In this document: positions 29,832 to 34,196 of the stretch, one piece after another
How the letters are laid out: every line of letters begins with the position of its first letter
How positions within the stretch are numbered: the first letter of the stretch is position 1
Origin: a virus
IMG/VR virus record: IMGVR_UViG_3300025617_000062
Span: 1 to 34,196 of that record
Strand: one strand, 5' to 3'
DNA: 34,196 bases
The notes under the pieces: generated by a model
The model's input: the letters and a program-made list of their open reading frames with translations, nothing else
Told to the model about the DNA's origin: nothing
Database searches by the model: none
Position numbers and translations under genes: made by a program

Positions 29832-32800
29832 TTACCTATCGAAAGTTTGGAGTAATGGCATCAAGGCCAATACTGTCATTGGTAAAGGGTCATCTTGCTT
29901 AACAACAATGAACCCATCCGTCTCGTAGTTCCCGCTAAACTCAATATACTTGTCGCCAGTATACAGCGGAATTGCCGTAGTCGCTGAAGCGCCAGGCTCA
30001 GCAAAAACGATTGGCTTTAAGTTGCTAGTGTCCGGTCCAATCTGTGCACCAGACGCTTCTAAGAACCTTGCAGTCACGCCTCTAATTCGCTTCGTTTTGC
30101 CCTGACTAGTGCCTTCCGTGCCGCCTGCATCAATCCGCATTGTCTCTAGCGTGGATGAATAATTGTAGCCAACGACTGCATCTGTAACGTCTACGTCTAA
30201 CGAAATGCTACCGCTAGATACAGTTTTGTCCGCATGCTTTGCCCCATTGGCAAGGATCGACACGGTTTCTCCTTCAAGGTGACTAAGCCCTGATAAAGAG
30301 TTAACAGCCGCTCCGCTGTAAGTCAGATGTGAATCCAAGAACCTAGGGTCGATCACCGTGGAAATGTTATCGATTTCGGAAAGTCTCTCAATGTAACGCT
30401 TAGTCGCACCATTGATTGTCCTTTTAACGATCATGTAAAGCTCATCTTCCCCGCTCCGAGAAGGCAGAGAAATAATACTTTCAATAAAACCTGACCCGCC
30501 AATTGTATGTTTGTGCCAGGCAATCACTTCTTCCTCTCGACGGTAGGTAAGTCCTATGAGGGAGCCGTCTCCAAGCCTCGCCCACAAGATGCCGTCTGGC
30601 TCTTGTTGCCACGCAATTTCTTTAATTAGTCCTGTAGTCAAATGCTCAGACAACAGCGTGAGATCAGGAGCAAAATAACTGTCCGTATCAAAATCATAGA
30701 CAAGCTCTCTTAACTTTCTTTCTCCTCGCTGGACAAACAGTACTGCTGAGCCAATTGTGAATGGCTGGACCGTAGACCCACCATAGTTAGACTGTCGTCG
30801 GATCTGAATATTTGTAGGCGTCAAAGTCTCGCTCGTTCCGCCAGAACTAACAGAAAACTCACCACCACTTGTCCCAACAACAAGCAATCTCGCCCCGACA
30901 AGATACTGGATGACGTTGACCTGATTACTGCTAAGCGTATAAGTAATTGCGTCAGTCGCATCAATCCCTGGCGTAAAGTCTGTGAACAAGCCAGCCGATG
31001 AGAAGAACAGCGTTTGTGGCTGACTTAGGGTGTTCCCTAAAATTAATCGTTGCTCGTACAAGGTGACGACCGCAGGATAGCCAGTGGTCTCCGAAAAAGC
31101 CCCGAGCCGATACTCATCATCAGCTTCAAGATCGCCAACGATCGTTATAGAATTTCCAGCACTTTCGCTCGTTAAGTCTCCCCCAGGTGCTATCAGAATT
31201 GTATCGGCAGTAACGCTTACAATTAAGGCGCCTACCTCATTATTATTGGTATGCTGTGTGAATCCGGTTACGGATATGCGCATGCCCTCTTTAAAGCCTC
31301 TTTCAATGAAGTTACCGGCACTATCTTCAAACCGATCGTTATGCGAAAGACCAGTCCCACTGGGATCTCCCTCGTGCGCAGAGATAGTCGTCGCTGTATA
31401 GGACGGCATCAATTCAGTGCGACCATCTTCATTTTCCAGGACAGTGGCAGTGGCATTTATATCATTAGAAACGGCAGTGATTCGCGCATATCCATCATGC
31501 ACTTTTACCAAGCGCCCAACATCAGTTGGCTGGAAAGTATTTGACGTTGCGGTTAGGGTGACAGATCCAGTTCTCGCACTGGCCGTCATAGTAGACCCAT
31601 CAAAATTAACGTCTTGCATTGGCCCGCGAGTAAATGGAACATCGTAACAAGCCCACTGAGTCGCGCCAGCGCGAACGAATTGTTGTGGCTTATGATCAGG
31701 GTGCACAAGGTAAAGAACGTCGGCTGACTGCGCATACCTTATCCCTTCAAGCTCATTAGGCGAATACGGCGTCACTACCTCTAGCACTCTGCTGTCGATA
31801 GGGTTCGTATTAAGATAATCAAACGAGCTAGTGTAACCATTGTTAGCATTGTTTCTAAAGTACCAGGTGCTACTTAAATCTTGATCGCCATCGTCGGTGA
31901 TCAGGCTGTCATCATGCGAAAGCCCTAGGTATGGGTATCTCAGATTTATCGATGTTGCAACATTAGTGACCCCATTTTGCACCGGATCGCTGTACCAAAT
32001 CTTTTTGCCATCTGCTTGCATGTGGGCATTGATCACGCCCCAAGCCCCATTAATGCCTAAATCTGACCCATCATCAACCTCAGATAGCTTAAAAAAAGCG
32101 CTAGTTATTAAAGGGTGCTCATTATAAATGCCTGGGAAAAGGCCTACGGCAAAAAAAGACATATACCCTTTAGAAATAATTACATTTCTATTCCCTTGCG
32201 GGGATAGAAATGTTGTCGTAAAAACGTATGAGGGGGCATCGTGCACATACATCAGATCTAAACTGTCTGAATGCGATAAATCCTTATACTTGGTAGGGGA
32301 CGTATCGTAGTTTTCCCCTGCTGGAGTGAAGCCTGCCTCGTGCGCATAGACTCCATTTGCATCCATAATCCAGTGGTTATTAGTAGCCACACATTGGATG
32401 CCGGTCATAATTCCGTTCGCATCGGCATCGCCCGTGTTCGTCACGATATAGTTAAATGGATACGATACGTTCATGACTTCGGTTGAGCCATTGTTGGTAG
32501 GAAAACTTCTAAACGCGTCCACAATAAAGTTCCAAGAATGCGCGTCTATGGCAGATAATCTCATCTTGATATAACAAACAGAGTATCTTTGTATTCGTTT
32601 TGGGGTGTTACCAAATGATATGACAGCGCTTGGATGAAGCAGGTGACTGACGAGAATGAATAATCCTGATCCTCCTTGCTCAAGCCAAGGGTTTATGCCG
32701 ATCCGATTAACCCTATCGTTGTCGTCGTGGTCCTCGTCCCTGTGAGAGAGATAATAATAGTCCTCTCCCTCTATCACAGACCTGAAAGGAGGGTTGAAAG

Positions 32801-33668
32801 AAACGCCAGATATAGGGATAGGATATCTAGAAGCAGTTTGCTGTGCCCCTAAATAGTAAGTGTTATCTGCGGCAGAAGTGATATCACCATCTGATAAACT
32901 CGACAAATCATACGCTTCATTAAGGTCAAATTGGTAAAAAGTGCAGTCAGTGTGCGACGTACTTAAGGAAGTGATATCTGCAGTGGGGGTGCCATCCCAA
33001 ATATAAAATGCTTCGCCGTAGTCAACAAGGGGATACCTCGCGCCAAAAAATATTCCACAGTGAAACCTTCTGCTCCCTTTGGGCATATTGGATGAGTGCC
33101 TGTCCGGTAAAACCCAGGTCTTCTCAGTATCCACTGGGCCAGCAGTGTAAAGGTTATGCGGTGACTCTAGCGTGTATTGACGGATACTAATCGAAAGCGT
33201 ATGGAACACTGGCTGGAAATCGTCTTTTGCTTCAGTTATTTTTACGGCATAAACTTTATACCCGTCTTCACTGAAATGAAGATACATATCTTCTCTGCCA
33301 AAAGGGACAGATTGGGGTGCCCCCCATCCAACCTGCGTAACCGTATCCGTGTTAAAAGCAGTCCGGGCTTCTTCTAGCAAAAACCCATCATTGGTTACAA
33401 GTCTAGCTTTTTCATCGCCAAACTCAACAGCGTAAGTTTGGTCAACATTGAACTCGAAAGGGATTAGCCTATGCTCTGAAGAAGAGTCAGATACTTCCCC
33501 AATAAACTTTGTGCCAGGCCTACGTGTCGCGCCGCCCTGTGGGTGGACCACCATGTTCTCAAGCGTCTTACAGCCGTTATCGTACTTGGCTACATCGGTC
33601 CGCCCATCTAGTCGCGGAGAAAGCTCGCCCGCTGTGAAGTTAGTCTGGATAGGACTCGCTTTAGCCAT
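29832..33668 (-). CDS. Tail nozzle protein (T7 gp12-like) with a ~500-residue insertion
   Basis: This 1278-residue protein starts QTNFTAGELSPRLDGRTDVA, then KYDNGCKTLENMVVHPQGGA and TRRPGTKFIGEV, the diagnostic opening of gp12-like nozzle or stabilisation proteins. At about residue 620 the family pattern resumes (VTPYSPNELEGIRYAQSADV then LYLVHPDHKPQQF) and continues to the usual end QDDPLPMTVLALMPLL. Residues about 105-620, absent from usual members (about 600-850 residues), are Asp/Ser/Tyr-rich and hold LSH-x-D motifs (LSHRDED, LSHSDSL, LSHDDSL). The insert may be a host-contact domain. The TGATG start overlap couples it to the adaptor gene. Confidence 0.82.
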   Translation of the reverse strand: MAKASPIQTNFTAGELSPRLDGRTDVAKYDNGCKTLENMVVHPQGGATRRPGTKFIGEVSDSSSEHRLIPFEFNVDQTYAVEFGDEKARLVTNDGFLLEEARTAFNTDTVTQVGWGAPQSVPFGREDMYLHFSEDGYKVYAVKITEAKDDFQPVFHTLSISIRQYTLESPHNLYTAGPVDTEKTWVLPDRHSSNMPKGSRRFHCGIFFGARYPLVDYGEAFYIWDGTPTADITSLSTSHTDCTFYQFDLNEAYDLSSLSDGDITSAADNTYYLGAQQTASRYPIPISGVSFNPPFRSVIEGEDYYYLSHRDEDHDDNDRVNRIGINPWLEQGGSGLFILVSHLLHPSAVISFGNTPKRIQRYSVCYIKMRLSAIDAHSWNFIVDAFRSFPTNNGSTEVMNVSYPFNYIVTNTGDADANGIMTGIQCVATNNHWIMDANGVYAHEAGFTPAGENYDTSPTKYKDLSHSDSLDLMYVHDAPSYVFTTTFLSPQGNRNVIISKGYMSFFAVGLFPGIYNEHPLITSAFFKLSEVDDGSDLGINGAWGVINAHMQADGKKIWYSDPVQNGVTNVATSINLRYPYLGLSHDDSLITDDGDQDLSSTWYFRNNANNGYTSSFDYLNTNPIDSRVLEVVTPYSPNELEGIRYAQSADVLYLVHPDHKPQQFVRAGATQWACYDVPFTRGPMQDVNFDGSTMTASARTGSVTLTATSNTFQPTDVGRLVKVHDGYARITAVSNDINATATVLENEDGRTELMPSYTATTISAHEGDPSGTGLSHNDRFEDSAGNFIERGFKEGMRISVTGFTQHTNNNEVGALIVSVTADTILIAPGGDLTSESAGNSITIVGDLEADDEYRLGAFSETTGYPAVVTLYEQRLILGNTLSQPQTLFFSSAGLFTDFTPGIDATDAITYTLSSNQVNVIQYLVGARLLVVGTSGGEFSVSSGGTSETLTPTNIQIRRQSNYGGSTVQPFTIGSAVLFVQRGERKLRELVYDFDTDSYFAPDLTLLSEHLTTGLIKEIAWQQEPDGILWARLGDGSLIGLTYRREEEVIAWHKHTIGGSGFIESIISLPSRSGEDELYMIVKRTINGATKRYIERLSEIDNISTVIDPRFLDSHLTYSGAAVNSLSGLSHLEGETVSILANGAKHADKTVSSGSISLDVDVTDAVVGYNYSSTLETMRIDAGGTEGTSQGKTKRIRGVTARFLEASGAQIGPDTSNLKPIVFAEPGASATTAIPLYTGDKYIEFSGNYETDGFIVVKQDDPLPMTVLALMPLLQTFDR

Positions 33669-34196
33669 CAGAACCTCGATCTAATAAATACGTCTGCCTC
33701 TAGTGAGCCTGCCGCAGAAACACTATCAATGCTCGCCGGAGTGCCTTCGGTAGCATCAACAAACCTGGCTTCTTTCAGTTTCTCTTCGTAAACAGACCGG
33801 AAGTAATCCGCAAGATTGACGCTACCTACAATGGGGTAGCAAATATCTGCCGCGATCTTAGCAATCAAGGCTTCTTCAAATAGGCCGTCGAACATGTTCT
33901 CTGAAACATCTGCGACATACATAATCTCTAAGGTCCCCTCATCACACAGGATCTTGTCTTTCTCGACCCTATGAGGGATATCTAGCTTGCTTAGGTTTAA
34001 AACGCGAAGGCAGTTGCGCGGGAGAGCAAACTCACTTGCAAAGCCAAATGCAGGGGTTGCTCCAGTAGGAGAGAGCGAAACTCTAGTTACTGCGAAATTC
34101 CAGGGATGCGATCTTAAAACGGCATGCTTAATAGAATGATACCGTTGGTTACAGACTTCAGCGTTCTTACTGTTCTCTGTAAGAGAAGCGATAGTG
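33668..34196 (-). CDS. Tail tube/adaptor protein (T7 gp11-like), crosses the window edge
   Basis: This gene makes the adaptor ring expected to sit between portal and tail nozzle. It is split by the ends of the window: the ATG is at 5..3 on the minus strand, the second codon uses bases 2, 1 and 34196, and the frame stays open to a TGA at 33668, giving 177 residues. The joined product contains NQRYHSIKHAVLRSHPWNFA near the N-terminus, then FGFASEFALPRNCLRVL and ILCDEGTLEIMYVADV, the pattern seen in T7 tail tubular protein A relatives. Its usual length in that family is about 180-200 residues, so it looks intact. An ATG at 33922 would give only an 84-residue fragment and lose the conserved N-terminal half. 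The stop overlaps the start of the tail-nozzle gene (TGATG), fitting coupled translation. Family assignment is from motif memory. Confidence 0.85.
   Translation of the reverse strand, partial: TIASLTENSKNAEVCNQRYHSIKHAVLRSHPWNFAVTRVSLSPTGATPAFGFASEFALPRNCLRVLNLSKLDIPHRVEKDKILCDEGTLEIMYVADVSENMFDGLFEEALIAKIAADICYPIVGSVNLADYFRSVYEEKLKEARFVDATEGTPASIDSVSAAGSLEADVFIRSRF

Noticed and set aside
1-34196. Diversity-generating retroelement, expected from BPP-1-like head genes
   Set aside because: No reverse transcriptase motif and no template/variable repeat pair was noticed near the fibre genes.
1-34196. tRNA genes, integrase and attachment site
   Set aside because: None was recognised on either strand; a dedicated search (tRNAscan, integrase profiles) would be needed to exclude them.

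Overview
The window reads as one complete, circularly closed phage genome of about 34.2 kb. A leftward gene whose ATG lies at positions 5..3 runs off the left edge. Read on from the right edge it stays in frame and becomes a 177-residue tail-tube/adaptor protein. The genes are those of a short-tailed tailed phage (podovirus type, class Caudoviricetes): a T7-like head-to-tail connector (portal), a Bbp19-like protein, scaffold, capsid, adaptor, tail nozzle and several large internal virion proteins. Host clues are indirect: strong Shine-Dalgarno sites, sigma70-like promoters, a consensus DnaA box and marine-phage-style fibre proteins suggest an aquatic Gram-negative (proteobacterial) host. No integrase, DNA or RNA polymerase, reverse transcriptase or tRNA was seen.

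Layout. (1) The late genes are all leftward. They start with terS and terL (7422 to 5315), go through the portal, scaffold and capsid genes to position 1, continue from 34196 through the adaptor, nozzle, internal virion proteins and fibres, and end in a lysis cassette near 14500. (2) Positions 6599-7017 and 7423-7810 are non-coding control regions. The first has helically phased repeats and a candidate leftward promoter. The second has a strong rightward promoter. (3) 7811-10485 is a rightward operon of seven small genes, mostly of unknown function, ending in a strong terminator. (4) 10486-10688 has a DnaA box and AACACGTAC iterons, a candidate origin. (5) 10689-11302 is leftward: a small HTH repressor-like protein and a PD-(D/E)XK nuclease. 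(6) 11434-14500 is rightward: an exonuclease and single-strand annealing protein pair, small unknown genes and a lipoprotein.

The main discovery is in the 7.6-10 kb operon. The leader before the first gene folds as a type III hammerhead self-cleaving ribozyme. Each of the next five intergenic gaps folds as a compact type II hammerhead: open at stem II, UNCG-like stem III hairpins, a 6-bp stem I, and a pseudoknot from loop I to the 3' tail. Helices I, III and the pseudoknot covary between copies. The core C3-G8 pair also covaries (C-G, U-A, A-U). Each type II unit starts directly on, or sharing one base with, the stop codon of the gene before it, and ends just before an AGGGG ribosome-binding site. 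If all six cut, the polycistronic early RNA becomes a set of messages with 5'-OH structured leaders and 3' hairpins carrying 2',3'-cyclic phosphate. This would be a built-in, protein-free operon-splitting system. The 3' end of the same operon also holds a 12-nt perfect complement to three of its own ribosome-binding sites.

All functions come from reading motifs by eye. No database search was possible.
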